Part shown: positions 8,213 to 16,932 of the stretch, piece after piece
Numbering within the stretch: position 1 is the first letter of the stretch
Layout of the letters: the number at the start of each line of letters is the position of its first letter
Source: Bradyrhizobium sp. CB3481
GTDB taxonomy: Bacteria; Pseudomonadota; Alphaproteobacteria; Rhizobiales; Xanthobacteraceae
Reading direction: 5' to 3'
DNA: 64,000 nt
Assembly: GCF_029714305.1 (NCBI RefSeq)
Contig: NZ_CP121647.1
Location: forward strand, 7,026,501-7,090,500
Notes under the pieces: model-generated
Told to the model about the DNA's origin: nothing
What the model saw: the letters and a program-made list of their open reading frames with translations, nothing else
Databases searched by the model: none
Position numbers and translations under genes: made by a program

Positions 8213-9331
8213 ATGCTGCCGCTTGAAGGATTGATCGTCGTCTCCGTCGAACAGGCCGTCGCCGCGCCGTTCTGCAGCTCGCGCCTGGCCGACGCCGGCG
8301 CCCATGTCGTCAAGGTCGAACGCCCCGAGGGCGATTTCGCCCGCGGGTATGATGCTGCGGCGAAAGGCCAGAGCAGCTATTTCGTCTGGCTCAACCGCGG
8401 CAAGCATTCGCAGGTGATCGACCTCGCGACCAAAGAGGGCCGCGCCGCGCTCGAAGAGCTGATCGCGAGCGCCGACGTGCTCTTGCAAAACCTCAAGCCC
8501 GGTTCGATGGACAAGCTCGGCTTCTCGCTGGAGCGCCTGCGCAAGGATTATCCCGCGCTGATCTGCTGCACCATATCAGGCTATGGCGACAGCGGCCCCT
8601 ATGCCGAGCGCAAGGCCTATGACCTTCTGATCCAGGCCGAGAGCGGACTTGCCTCGATCACCGGCGGCCCTGAGGGCCCGTCGCGCGTCGGCATCTCCGT
8701 GGTCGATATCGCGACCGGCGCCACCGCGCATGCGGCGATCCTGGAAGCGCTGATCGCGCGCGGGCGCACCGGCAAGGGCGCCGATATCCGCATCTCGATG
8801 TTCGACGTGATGGCCGATTGGATGGCGGTGCCGCTGATCAATTCGGAAGCCGGCAACCCGCCGAAGCGGATGGCGCTGGCCCATCCCTCGATCGCGCCCT
8901 ATGGCGTGTTCAATTCCAGGGACGGCAAGGGCATTTTGATCTCGATCCAGAGCGAGCGCGAGTGGAAGAAGCTGTGCGCCGAGGTGCTGGATCAGCCTGA
9001 TCTGCCGAACGATCCGCGCTTTGCCAACATGGTCGAACGCGTGCGCAACCGGGTGCTCACCGACCAGACGGTGGCCGACAGCTTCGCTTCAATGGATCGC
9101 ATCGAACTGCTCAAGCGGCTCGATGAAGCCGACATCGCCTTTGCCGAGGTCAACAGCATGGCCGATCTCGCGGTGCATCCGCATCTGCGCCGCATCGAAG
9201 TCGATACGCCGAACGGCAAGGTGAGCTATGCCGCGCCGGCCACGATCTTCGTCGGCGAGGAACGGCATTACGGCGCCGTGCCCGCGATCGGCGAGCATGT
9301 CGCACTTCCCGCAGCCCGCAAAAAAGCCTGA
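8213..9331 (+). CDS. CaiB/BaiF (family III) CoA-transferase
   Basis: A 372-residue CoA-transferase that moves CoA between carboxylic acids through an aspartyl anhydride. The N-terminal Rossmann region (GLIVVSVEQAVAAPFCSSRLA), VVKVERPEGDFAR and the catalytic D165 (SVVDIATG) are present. It lies 9 bp after the dehydrogenase gene and 4 bp before a hydratase related to mesaconyl-C4-CoA hydratase. In the known mesaconyl-CoA C1-C4 transferase and itaconate systems these two enzyme types occur together, so a C5 dicarboxylate (mesaconate, itaconate or methylsuccinate) is the best guess for the substrate. That is inference from context. Confidence 0.85.
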   Translation: MLPLEGLIVVSVEQAVAAPFCSSRLADAGAHVVKVERPEGDFARGYDAAAKGQSSYFVWLNRGKHSQVIDLATKEGRAALEELIASADVLLQNLKPGSMDKLGFSLERLRKDYPALICCTISGYGDSGPYAERKAYDLLIQAESGLASITGGPEGPSRVGISVVDIATGATAHAAILEALIARGRTGKGADIRISMFDVMADWMAVPLINSEAGNPPKRMALAHPSIAPYGVFNSRDGKGILISIQSEREWKKLCAEVLDQPDLPNDPRFANMVERVRNRVLTDQTVADSFASMDRIELLKRLDEADIAFAEVNSMADLAVHPHLRRIEVDTPNGKVSYAAPATIFVGEERHYGAVPAIGEHVALPAARKKA

Positions 9332-9335
9332 CGCC

Positions 9336-10193
9336 ATGACCGAAGCCACCAAACTCGACATCGACCATCTGCGCCAATGGATCGGCCGCAGCACCGAAGC
9401 CTCCGACATCGTCACCGCGCAGCTCGTCAAGGGCCTGCGCGCGACCCTGTTCCAGGACATCGGCGAGCCCAGGATAGGCGACGCCGCGCCATGGACCGTG
9501 CATTGGTGCCTGGCGCAGCCGGTATTTCCGATGTCGATGCTCGGCCCTGACGGCCACCCGACCCGCGGCGGTTTTCTGCCGCCGGTGCCGCTGCCGCGCC
9601 GGATGTGGGCCGGCGGCGAGATCGAATTCCTCCAGCCGCTGCGCGTCGGCGATGAATCGACCCGCACCTCGCGCATCGCGGACGTGACGCTGAAGACCGG
9701 CTCGACCGGCGCACTGTGCTTCGTTGCCGTCGAGCACACGATAACAACATCGCGCGGCGTGGCGATCCGCGAGCGGCAGGACATTGTCTACCGTGACATG
9801 GGCGGCGCGGCCCCCGCTTCGCCGACGAAAGCCCCTCCGCCGCCGGTCGCAAGGCACCGCGAAACCCATGTCAGTGACCCCGTGCTGCTGTTTCGTTATT
9901 CGGCGTTGACCTTCAACGGCCATCGTATCCACTACGACCGCGACTACGTCACCAAGGTCGAGGGCTATCCGGGCCTGATCTTCCACGGCCCGTTGCAGGC
10001 CGCGCTGCTCGTCGAGTTCGCCGCCAAGCTGCATGGCGACTCGGCGCCGAAGAAGTTCAGCTATCGCGGCGTGCAGCCGCTGTTCGAGGGCGGTGAGTTC
10101 TCGATCAACGCCAACGAAACCAGCGCCGGCATGGAACTGTGGATCGCGAACGCAGAGGGCCAGCCGACCATGAAGGGCATGGCGACGTGGTGA
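9336..10193 (+). CDS. FAS1-like acyl-CoA hydratase (mesaconyl-C4/itaconyl-CoA hydratase family)
   Basis: A 285-residue double hot-dog protein. The N-terminal half carries the family signature: IGRSTEASDIVTA, MLGPDGHPTRGGFLPPVPLP and RRMWAGGEIEFLQPL. The C-terminal half has a MaoC-like hydratase segment with the active-site region FRYSALTFNGHRIHYD (Asn/His) and GLIFHGPLQAALLVEFA. Members hydrate unsaturated C5 dicarboxylyl-CoAs such as mesaconyl-C4-CoA. The ATG at 9336 is 4 bp after the transferase stop; an in-frame start 108 bp upstream would lie inside that gene and is unlikely. It probably works with the preceding transferase. No citramalyl-CoA lyase gene is seen in the window. Confidence 0.8.
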   Translation: MTEATKLDIDHLRQWIGRSTEASDIVTAQLVKGLRATLFQDIGEPRIGDAAPWTVHWCLAQPVFPMSMLGPDGHPTRGGFLPPVPLPRRMWAGGEIEFLQPLRVGDESTRTSRIADVTLKTGSTGALCFVAVEHTITTSRGVAIRERQDIVYRDMGGAAPASPTKAPPPPVARHRETHVSDPVLLFRYSALTFNGHRIHYDRDYVTKVEGYPGLIFHGPLQAALLVEFAAKLHGDSAPKKFSYRGVQPLFEGGEFSINANETSAGMELWIANAEGQPTMKGMATW

Positions 10194-10200
10194 TTTTCGC

Positions 10201-10319
10201 CGTCATTGCGAGCCAACGGGTCGCGCGAATGCGCGCCCGATGACAGGCTCCGCGAAGCAATCCATACCTCCGCGCAGGAAGCATGGATTGCTTCGTCGCT
10301 TTGCTCCTCGCAATGACGG
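10201..10319. repeat. Intergenic palindromic repeat, family A copy 1
   Basis: The ends are inverted: CGTCATTGCGAG (10201) and CTCGCAATGACGG (10307). Inside is GAAGCAATCCAT facing ATGGATTGCTTC, plus the module GGTCGCGCGAATGCGCGCCC that recurs at 12100 and 50260. It fills the gap between the hydratase and the decarboxylase gene. Confidence 0.8.
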
Positions 10320-10346
10320 AGTATGCAGCTAGCTCTGGGAGTCCCA

Positions 10347-11969
10347 ATGTCGTCCCGCAAACCAGCCAAAGCCACCGCCCTCACCGTCAAGGACGCCACC
10401 TTCGGCCTCTTGCGCGCCTTCGGTATCGACAAGGTGTTCGGCAATCCCGGCTCGACCGAGCTTCCCTTTCTCAGCGACTGGCCCGAGGACATCGACTATG
10501 TGCTCGGCTTGCAGGAGGCGTCCGTGGTCGGCATGGCCGACGGTTACGCGCAGGCCACCCGCAACGCCGGCTTCGTCAATCTGCATTCCGGCGCGGGCGT
10601 CGGCAATGCGCTCGGCAATATCTATACCGCGCACCGCAACCAGACGCCGCTCGTCATCACCGCCGGCCAGCAGGCGCGCTCGATCCTGCCGCTGCAGGCC
10701 TTTCTCTATGCCGAGCGCGCCTCGGAATTCCCGCGACCTTATGTCAAATACAGCGTCGAACCGGCGCGCCCCGAAGACGTACCGGCGGCGATCGCGCGCG
10801 CCTATTACGTCGCGATGCAGCCGCCCTGCGGACCGACCTTCGTCTCGATCCCGATCGACGACTGGACGCATCCGACGCAGCCGATCGAGGCCCGCAAGGT
10901 CAGCCGCGAGATCGGCCCTGATGCTGCGGCGATGAAGGCGCTCGTCGAAGCGCTGTCGAACAGCAAGCGCCCTGCCCTGGTCGTCGGCCCCACCGTCGAT
11001 CGCGCCGGCGCCGTCGATCTGATGGTGAGGGTGGCGGAGAAGGCGAAGGCCGCCGTCTGGGTCAGCCCGTTCTCGGCGCGCTGCTCGTTCCCGGAACGCC
11101 ATCCGCAGTTTTCCGGCTTCCTGCACGCTTCGCCGGGGCAGCTATCGGAGGCGCTGCGCGACCACGATCTCGTAGTGGTGATCGGCGCGCCGGTCTTCAC
11201 CTTCCATGTCGAAGGCCATGCCGCGATCTTCGACGGCAGCACAACCATCTTCCAGATCACCGACGATCCGGACGCCGCCGCCGTCACCCCGTCGGGCGCC
11301 AGCATCATCGCCACCATGAAGCCGGCACTTGCGATGCTGCTCGACCTCCTGCCCGAAACGACACGGGCGGTGCCCGCCGGCCGCGTGCTGCCGCCGCCGC
11401 CAAAGGCCTCCGACCCGATCCCGGCCGAATTCCTGCTCCACGCGCTCTCGGCGGCGATGGGCCCGAACGACGTCCTGGTGGAAGAGGCCCCCTCGCATCG
11501 CCCGGCGATGCAAAAATTCATGCCGATGCGCGGCCAGGACAGTTTTTACACCATGTCGAGCGGCGGCCTCGGCTACAGCCTGCCGGCCGCGGTCGGCATG
11601 GCGCTCGGGCGGCACAACGCGCGCACGGTATGCCTGATCGGCGATGGCTCGGCGATGTATTCGATCCAGGCGCTGTGGACCGCGGCGCAGCGCAAGCTGC
11701 CGCTCACCGTCGTCGTCATCAATAATTCAGGCTACGGCGCCATGCGCTCGTTCAGCCAGGTCATGCAGGTGCGCAACGTGCCGGGGCTGGAACTGCCCGG
11801 CATCGACTTCGTCCAGCTTGCGCAGAGCATGGGCTGCCACGCCGTGCGCGTGACGAAATCAACCGAGCTGATGGCCGCGCTCAAGCAGGGCCTGTCGCAT
11901 GACGGCACCAGCCTGATCGAGGTGATCGTGGATTCCGCCGTGCCGCTGCTCTACGCGCAGAAGAGTTGA
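10347..11969 (+). CDS. mdlC: Thiamine diphosphate enzyme, benzoylformate decarboxylase-like
   Basis: A 540-residue ThDP-dependent decarboxylase. It has the N-terminal pyrimidine-binding domain with catalytic Glu in NPGSTELPFL, the His in NLHSGAGVGNALGNI that corresponds to the active-site His of benzoylformate decarboxylase, and the C-terminal diphosphate-binding motif beginning GDGSAMYSIQALW and ending NNSGYGAM. The Ser of the NPGS segment is also kept. These residues favour a 2-oxo acid decarboxylase of the MdlC type over acetolactate synthase. The start at 10347 is chosen because the 8 codons upstream lie next to repeat DNA. A repeat separates it from the upstream operon, so it may be transcribed alone. 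The exact substrate (benzoylformate or a similar 2-oxo acid) is not proven. Confidence 0.8.
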   Translation: MSSRKPAKATALTVKDATFGLLRAFGIDKVFGNPGSTELPFLSDWPEDIDYVLGLQEASVVGMADGYAQATRNAGFVNLHSGAGVGNALGNIYTAHRNQTPLVITAGQQARSILPLQAFLYAERASEFPRPYVKYSVEPARPEDVPAAIARAYYVAMQPPCGPTFVSIPIDDWTHPTQPIEARKVSREIGPDAAAMKALVEALSNSKRPALVVGPTVDRAGAVDLMVRVAEKAKAAVWVSPFSARCSFPERHPQFSGFLHASPGQLSEALRDHDLVVVIGAPVFTFHVEGHAAIFDGSTTIFQITDDPDAAAVTPSGASIIATMKPALAMLLDLLPETTRAVPAGRVLPPPPKASDPIPAEFLLHALSAAMGPNDVLVEEAPSHRPAMQKFMPMRGQDSFYTMSSGGLGYSLPAAVGMALGRHNARTVCLIGDGSAMYSIQALWTAAQRKLPLTVVVINNSGYGAMRSFSQVMQVRNVPGLELPGIDFVQLAQSMGCHAVRVTKSTELMAALKQGLSHDGTSLIEVIVDSAVPLLYAQKS

Positions 11970-11979
11970 ATTATCTCCC

Positions 11980-12137
11980 CGTCATTGCGAGGAGCTCGCG
12001 ACAAAATTGCAAGGCAATTTTGCGCTGAAGCGACGAAGCAATCCATCCATCCGCTCGGTAAGCTTGGAGAGATGGATTGCTTCGCGGAGCCTGTCATCGG
12101 GCGCGCATTCGCGCGAGCCGTTGGCTCGCAATGACAG
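11980..12137. repeat. Intergenic palindromic repeat, family A copy 2
   Basis: Ends with CGTCATTGCGAG and CTCGCAATGACAGG. It contains an extra palindromic insert (AAAATTGCAAGGCAATTTT), the GAAGCAATCCAT/ATGGATTGCTTC pair, and the GGGCGCGCATTCGCGCGA module shared with the repeat at 50178. It lies between convergent genes. Confidence 0.8.
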
Positions 12138-12162
12138 GGAGAGAACACGGCCCACACAACAG

Positions 12163-12774
12163 CTAGCTGCCCCGCCCCGCGGCGATCTCCGCCGCAAGCC
12201 GTCCATAATCCGCCCACACCAGGTTGAGAAACAGCGGCGGCTCCTGCCCGGCCTGCAGTATCTGCGCGCAGCGCGCTGTCGCGCCGTCCATCTCCCACCA
12301 TTTCTGCGCCGATAGCACCACTTTGCGAAAGTGATTGAGCGTGCCGGAAAATGGCCGGCGATCGGCGTGGGCAAGGCCGGCGCAATGGTTGAGCCAGTTG
12401 AATCCCGCGATCACGGCGGTCGCGAGGTCATTCATGGCGTTGCCGCTGAATTCGATCACGATGTCTTCGTGCGGCCGCTGGCGCAGATAGGCCTCGATGG
12501 CGGCCCCTTGCGAATCCGGCTCGGCGAGCAGCTTGAACTCGCCTCGCGGCACCATCAAGAGATAGCGGAACGCCTCCAGCCGGGTGTGATCGCAGACTGT
12601 CGCTCTGTCGGCGCCGGCATCCGAGGAAAGCCGCTTGCAGGCCGGATAGACCCATTTGCCGTTGTCGACGTCATCGAGATATTGCCTGCCCCGCTTCTCG
12701 ATTTCGGCGAGCAGCGCATGTGGCGCATCCGGCGCCGGTAAAGCCTTTCCGGATAGCCAGCTGCGCCAGCTCAT
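12163..12774 (-). CDS. Conserved hypothetical protein
   Basis: A 203-residue soluble protein I cannot assign to a named family. It starts MSWRSWLSGKALP, is rich in charged residues and Trp, and has no signal peptide or membrane segment. Codon use and third-position GC match the neighbours, which supports a real gene. It stands alone between a family A repeat and a small exported protein transcribed the other way. No function is proposed. Confidence 0.6.
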   Translation of the reverse strand: MSWRSWLSGKALPAPDAPHALLAEIEKRGRQYLDDVDNGKWVYPACKRLSSDAGADRATVCDHTRLEAFRYLLMVPRGEFKLLAEPDSQGAAIEAYLRQRPHEDIVIEFSGNAMNDLATAVIAGFNWLNHCAGLAHADRRPFSGTLNHFRKVVLSAQKWWEMDGATARCAQILQAGQEPPLFLNLVWADYGRLAAEIAAGRGS

Positions 12775-12896
12775 GCAGCCCCATTTGATTCAAACGCCCG
12801 ACAGTTCACCTGCAAGTTCCACCCCGCGAACGTGACTTGACGACCCATCTACGCTCGCACGAGAGTTCGGCATGGGGCAACCCTGGAGTGAATGCC

Positions 12897-13394
12897 ATGA
12901 AGCAGACAATTCTCGGAAAAACTGCCCTTGCCGTCTCCGTGTTCGCATGCGCAGGCATGCTGTCATTTGAGCGGAGTGAACAAAAGGGCGTTTCGCTCTC
13001 CATCGAACGCGCGCAAGCCCAGATGGACGAGCCAGCGAGTCCGGGCATCACGACCCGCCGGTCGGCGCGGCGAGCGGGCCGTGCGACAGCAATGGGCGCA
13101 GGCGCAGCCGCGGTGGGCGCGGGTGTTGCAGCCGGCGCGACCGCCGCCTACTACGCTGGTGGCGGACCGACCTACGGGGCCGGCGGACCCTACTACACGG
13201 GAAACGGCCCCTACGCCTATTACGGCGGCAACGGTCCCTACGCCGGCAGCGGCCCTTCGTACACCGGCAATGCTTATGCCTATTACGGCGGACCGGGCGT
13301 ATGGAGCCAGGACTACGCGGCGCGCAACGGCATCATCTGCCAGCCAGGCACTCTGATCCGCCTCGAGGACGGCCTGATGCACAGGTGCCAGTGA
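12897..13394 (+). CDS. Small exported Gly/Tyr-rich protein
   Basis: A 165-residue protein with a probable signal peptide (ILGKTALAVSVFACAGMLSF) and a second hydrophobic Gly/Ala stretch at about 75-95 (AAAVGAGVAAGATAAYYAGG). The rest is low-complexity, with repeated GGPYYTGNGPYAYYGG-like units, and ends in a compact tail (NGIICQPGTLIRLEDGLMHRCQ region) with two Cys. Such proteins are common in Bradyrhizobium envelopes, but their role is unknown. The start is the ATG at 12897; an earlier in-frame start at 12837 would put the signal peptide too far inside. A family A repeat follows directly. Confidence 0.6.
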   Translation: MKQTILGKTALAVSVFACAGMLSFERSEQKGVSLSIERAQAQMDEPASPGITTRRSARRAGRATAMGAGAAAVGAGVAAGATAAYYAGGGPTYGAGGPYYTGNGPYAYYGGNGPYAGSGPSYTGNAYAYYGGPGVWSQDYAARNGIICQPGTLIRLEDGLMHRCQ

Positions 13395-13426
13395 TGTAAA
13401 TTAGGGGCAAGACGAAAGACTCTCCT

Positions 13427-13512
13427 CGTCATTGCGAGCGAAGCGAAGCAATCCATATCTCCACAGGCGGAGACATGGATTGCTTCGTCGCTTCGCTCCT
13501 CGCAATGACGGG
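13427..13512. repeat. Intergenic palindromic repeat, family A copy 3
   Basis: The most compact copy: CGTCATTGCGAGCGAAGCG, GAAGCAATCCAT, a short loop, ATGGATTGCTTCGTCGC and CTCGCAATGACGG. The whole unit can fold into a long imperfect hairpin. It lies between convergent genes and could serve as a shared transcript end. Confidence 0.8.
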
Positions 13513-13532
13513 GAAGAGGCTCATGCCCCAGA

Positions 13533-14327
13533 TTACTTCCCGTAACTCTCGCGCATCTTCGCCTGGATCTTCGCCATGCCTGCAATCCAGCGGTCGTAAT
13601 TCTCCGTCTTCTTGCGCATGTAGCCGAGCACCTGCGGGTGCGGCAGGATCACAAAAGTTTCTTCTTCCAGCCCTTTGAGCACGTCCTCCGCCACCTGCTC
13701 CGGCGACAGGTCGCCGTCGCCGGATTGCGGGCCCTTGGGGATCGAGCGCAGCATGTTGGTGTCGACGCCCTGCGGGCACAGGATCGAAACGCGGATGTTG
13801 TCGGCCTTGTGCGAGATCGCGAGGTTCTCGGCAAAGCCGACCGCAGCGTGCTTGGTGGTCGAATAGGCCGGGCTGCCGACCTGCGACAACAATCCCGCTG
13901 CCGAGATCGTGTTGAGGAAATAGCCGCCGCCGCGCGCCTTCATGCGCGGGATCAAATGCCGCGCCGCATAGACATGCGCCATCACATGAACGGCCCAGCT
14001 TCGCTGCCACGGCTCGTCCGAATTGCCGCCGGCGTTCACCGACAGCGGATCGAAACCGCCGCCGATGCCGGCATTGGAGCAGAACAGCTCGATCGGGCCG
14101 AACTGCCGCTCGGTCTCCTCGACAACATGATGGACGTCCTTCTCTTTCCCGACATCGCATTTGAAGGCCGCCCCACCGATCGGCGTGGCGACGGCCCGCG
14201 CGCCGTCGGGATCGATATCGGCCACAACGACCTTGGCAGCACCGGCGCGATGGAAGGCCTCGCACATCGCCTTGCCGATGCCGTTGGCACCGCCGGTGAC
14301 AACCACGACTTTGCCCGTCACCTGCAT
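13533..14327 (-). CDS. Short-chain dehydrogenase/reductase
   Basis: A 264-residue classical SDR oxidoreductase. It has the NAD(P) motif TGGANGIG (residues 11-18), NAG (85-87), and the catalytic S142, Y155 and K159 (YSTTK). An acidic residue after the second strand (VADIDPDG) suggests preference for NAD(H), a known but not absolute rule for the family. The ATG at 14327 follows a strong GGGAGGAG site. The protein carries an extra C-terminal tail with YMRKKTENYDRWIAGM, seen in some SDRs of unknown substrate. It is a single gene; its substrate cannot be read from context. Confidence 0.85.
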   Translation of the reverse strand: MQVTGKVVVVTGGANGIGKAMCEAFHRAGAAKVVVADIDPDGARAVATPIGGAAFKCDVGKEKDVHHVVEETERQFGPIELFCSNAGIGGGFDPLSVNAGGNSDEPWQRSWAVHVMAHVYAARHLIPRMKARGGGYFLNTISAAGLLSQVGSPAYSTTKHAAVGFAENLAISHKADNIRVSILCPQGVDTNMLRSIPKGPQSGDGDLSPEQVAEDVLKGLEEETFVILPHPQVLGYMRKKTENYDRWIAGMAKIQAKMRESYGK

Positions 14328-14353
14328 GGCCGCTCCTCCCGTTTATTCTGATC

Positions 14354-15052
14354 CTATGTCAGGACCATCATATCGAGAATAGCCGTATAATGGCAGGCGG
14401 CGCCGAGCAAGACGAAGCCGTGCCAGATCGCGTTCTGGAAGCGCAGCCGCTGCCAGGCATGGAAGATCACCCCTAAGCTGTAGAGCACGCCGCCCGCGAC
14501 CACAAAACCCAGCGCCAGCGGTGGCACCGCCTTCACCACGGCGTCGTAGATCATGACGCCGCTCCAGCCGAGTGCGAGATAGAGCCCGACCGCCAGACGA
14601 TCGTACCGTCCCGGCAGCGTCAGCTTCAGCACGACGCCGGCGATCGCCACACACCACACCCCGATCAGTAGCGCGATCGCCAGATAGCTCTCCCGCAGCT
14701 CGACGATGAACGGCGTATAGGTTGCGGCAATCAAGAGATAGATCGCGGAATGATCGAAACGGCGCAGCACCCATTTGGCGCGCGACACCGGCCACAGATT
14801 ATACATCGCCGACATCACCAGCATCGCGAGCAGGCCGGCAACATAGACCGACACCACGGCAATTTCGAACGCGCTGGCATAGACCGCCGTCAGGACGATC
14901 AGCGCGGTGGCAGCGACAAGCCCGAAGCAGACGCCGATGACATGCACGACGCCGTCGGCGATCAGTTCGGTGCGGTCGTAGTTCCAATGCATGGCACCAG
15001 CCGCCGCATGAATGGATGTCGAGGCGAATTGTTTCAGTCTGAAGATCGTCAT
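14354..15052 (-). CDS. Hemolysin III family (PAQR/YqfA-like) membrane protein
   Basis: A 232-residue inner-membrane protein with about seven hydrophobic helices. It carries the family landmarks: HWNYDRTELIADGVVHVIG in the first helix, RRFDHSAIYLLIAATYTPF, and a C-terminal HGFVLLGAACHYTAI. The spaced His, Asp and Ser residues match the zinc site of PAQR receptors. Bacterial members (TrhA/YqfA) affect membrane energetics and lipid balance, but the reaction is not settled. The start is taken at 15052; an in-frame extension of 21 residues upstream lacks membrane character. It lies 26 bp upstream of the SDR gene on the same strand. Confidence 0.8.
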   Translation of the reverse strand: MTIFRLKQFASTSIHAAAGAMHWNYDRTELIADGVVHVIGVCFGLVAATALIVLTAVYASAFEIAVVSVYVAGLLAMLVMSAMYNLWPVSRAKWVLRRFDHSAIYLLIAATYTPFIVELRESYLAIALLIGVWCVAIAGVVLKLTLPGRYDRLAVGLYLALGWSGVMIYDAVVKAVPPLALGFVVAGGVLYSLGVIFHAWQRLRFQNAIWHGFVLLGAACHYTAILDMMVLT

Positions 15053-15145
15053 GCAGGCCCGCGGGAAGTTGATGTGGGAGCGGTATAGCACAGGGTATCG
15101 CGGGGAACGACGCACCGTTCAAGGCTGGACCTCAAGCTGGTTGTC

Positions 15146-15167
15146 ATCATCCGCGAAGGCGGATGAT
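15146..15167. repeat. Perfect hairpin related to repeat family D
   Basis: ATCATCCGC-GAAG-GCGGATGAT is a perfect 9-bp stem, followed by CCAGTATCCCACG. It matches the left arm of the family D element at 18124, which also runs into CCAGTATTCCAGAGACG, and looks like a solo half-element. Confidence 0.7.
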
Positions 15168-15236
15168 CCAGTATCCCACGGCCGTGGCATTTTCGTGCTG
15201 GTGTATGTTCCGTCATGCCCGGGGCTGTCCCTTCAC

Positions 15237-15356
15237 GTCGTCCCTGCGAACGCAGGGACCCATAACCACCGGCGTCCGTTTGACGAAAGGTTTTGACTCC
15301 AACCGCCTTAAATTGAAGGGCCGCAGCGTATGGGTCCCTGCGCTCGCAGGGACGAC
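15237..15356. repeat. Intergenic palindromic repeat, family C copy 1
   Basis: The left arm CGTCGTCCCTGCGAACGCAG with CATAACCACCG and the right arm CGTATGGGTCCCTGCG ending CAGGGACGAC are inverted relative to each other. Each arm also contains its own small CCCTGCG/CGCAGGG hairpin. A second copy lies at 19889. Confidence 0.8.
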
Positions 15357-15468
15357 CAGGGACGCTTAGAACGCTCATCAAGCGATCACAAGCGCTTGAT
15401 TTTGGCCCGCCAATCGCCACTTTTCGGTGGTCGCCCGCCCCGCCTCACTCATCGAGTTTCCTGCCCGC

Positions 15469-16932
15469 ATGGCCCCCAGTTTTTCAGACATCGTCGAGGA
15501 AGCGCGCCTGTCGGCGCGGGCGCTGCTGGACTATGGCGACAGCTTCTTCAACCCCACCGTGCGGCTTGGCGTCACCGGCCTGTCGCGGGCCGGCAAGACC
15601 GTGTTCATCACCGCGCTGATCCACGGCCTGACCCGCGGCGGCAGGTTTCCGGTGTTCGAGCCCTATGCCTCGGGCCGGATCGCCGGCGCCCGGCTCGCGC
15701 CGCAGCCTGATGATGCCGTGCCGCGCTTTGCCTATGAGAACCATGTCCGCACCCTGATCGAGGAGCGGCGCTGGCCGAACTCGACCACCGACATCTCCGA
15801 ACTCCGGCTCGTCATCGATTACCAGCGGCAGAACGGCGCCGACCGCACGCTCACCATCGACATCGTCGACTATCCCGGCGAATGGCTGCTCGACCTTCCG
15901 CTGCTCAACAAGAGCTTTGAGCAATGGTCGGTGGAAAGCCTTGCGCTGTCGCGCGAGGGCCCGCGGGCCAGACTCGCCGCGCCCTGGCACGCGCATCTCG
16001 CAACGCTCTCTCCCGAGGCCCGCGAGGACGAACAGGCGACCCTTGCCGCGGCAAAGCTGTTCACCGATTACTTGCGCGCCTGCCGCGACGAACGCTTTGC
16101 GATGAGCCTCTTGCCACCCGGCCGTTTCCTGATGCCGGGCAATCTCGCCGATACGCCGGCGCTGACCTTTGCGCCACTCGATGTGGCGATCGATGGCACC
16201 GCTCCCGACGGTTCGCTGTGGGCAATGATGCGGCGGCGCTATGAGGCCTACAAGGATGTCGTGGTGCGTCCGTTCTTCCGCGATCACTTTGCGCGGCTCG
16301 ACCGGCAGGTCGTGCTGGTCGATGCGCTCGCGGCCTTCAACGCCGGCCCGGAGGCGCTGCACGATCTCGAAGCAGCCCTGGCCGGCATTCTCGATTGCTT
16401 TCGGGTCGGCCGCAGCACGATCCTGAGCAGCCTGTTTCGCCCGCGGATCGATCGCATCCTGTTTGCTGCCACCAAGGCCGATCACCTGCACCATTCCAGC
16501 CACGATAGGCTGGAAGCTGTGCTACGCCGCGCGGTCGCCAAGGCGGCCGATCACGCCGCGTATGCCGGCGCAGCCATCGACGTTGTCGCGCTCGCGGCCG
16601 TGCGCGCCACGCGCGAGGCAACGGTGGCGCGTGGCCGCGAAAAACTGCCCTCGATCCTCGGCACGCCCGCGCCGGGCGAGACCGCCAACGGCGATACGTT
16701 CGACGGCGAGACGGAAGTCGCGACTTTTCCGGGCGATCTGCCCGCCGATCCCGAAGCGCTGTTCAACGGCGGCTTTCGCGGGCTTTCCTCTACGGCGCAC
16801 GAGGCGGCGGATTTCCGCTTCCTGCGCTTCCGGCCGCCGCTGCTCGAAAGCACATCTAAGGAAGAGCCCGCGCTGCCGCACATCCGGCTCGACCGCGCCC
16901 TTCAGTTCCTGATCGGAGACCGACTGCAATGA
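15469..16932 (+). CDS. ycjX: YcjX family P-loop GTPase-like protein
   Basis: A 487-residue cytoplasmic protein of the YcjX (DUF463) family. The P-loop is GLSRAGKT (residues 37-44), followed by family segments such as FITALIHGL and VDYPGEWLLDLPLL, where the Asp of a Walker B/G3-like motif sits. In E. coli the homologue belongs to the phage-shock regulon next to ycjF. The ATG at 15469 is preferred; an earlier in-frame start adds 14 residues not seen in the family. The stop overlaps the ycjF start by 4 bp (ATGA), so the pair is translationally coupled. The biochemical role is still unclear. Confidence 0.88.
   Translation: MAPSFSDIVEEARLSARALLDYGDSFFNPTVRLGVTGLSRAGKTVFITALIHGLTRGGRFPVFEPYASGRIAGARLAPQPDDAVPRFAYENHVRTLIEERRWPNSTTDISELRLVIDYQRQNGADRTLTIDIVDYPGEWLLDLPLLNKSFEQWSVESLALSREGPRARLAAPWHAHLATLSPEAREDEQATLAAAKLFTDYLRACRDERFAMSLLPPGRFLMPGNLADTPALTFAPLDVAIDGTAPDGSLWAMMRRRYEAYKDVVVRPFFRDHFARLDRQVVLVDALAAFNAGPEALHDLEAALAGILDCFRVGRSTILSSLFRPRIDRILFAATKADHLHHSSHDRLEAVLRRAVAKAADHAAYAGAAIDVVALAAVRATREATVARGREKLPSILGTPAPGETANGDTFDGETEVATFPGDLPADPEALFNGGFRGLSSTAHEAADFRFLRFRPPLLESTSKEEPALPHIRLDRALQFLIGDRLQ

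Larger units (their letters stand above)
15053..15468. other. Repeat-rich intergenic region between divergent genes
   Basis: About 415 bp separate the hemolysin-III gene and ycjX. It holds a short hairpin (15146-15167), a CCACGGCCGTGG palindrome near 15177, and a family C repeat (15237-15356). No coding sequence was recognised. Promoters for both genes must lie here or in the edges. Confidence 0.6.

Noticed and set aside
13427..13512. A CRISPR-like or small RNA array among the repeated palindromes
   Set aside because: The copies are dispersed single units with variable centres, not regular repeats with spacers, and no cas gene is present.
15484..16503. A 339-codon minus-strand frame inside ycjX
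   Set aside because: It lies fully antisense to the YcjX P-loop protein and has no family similarity.
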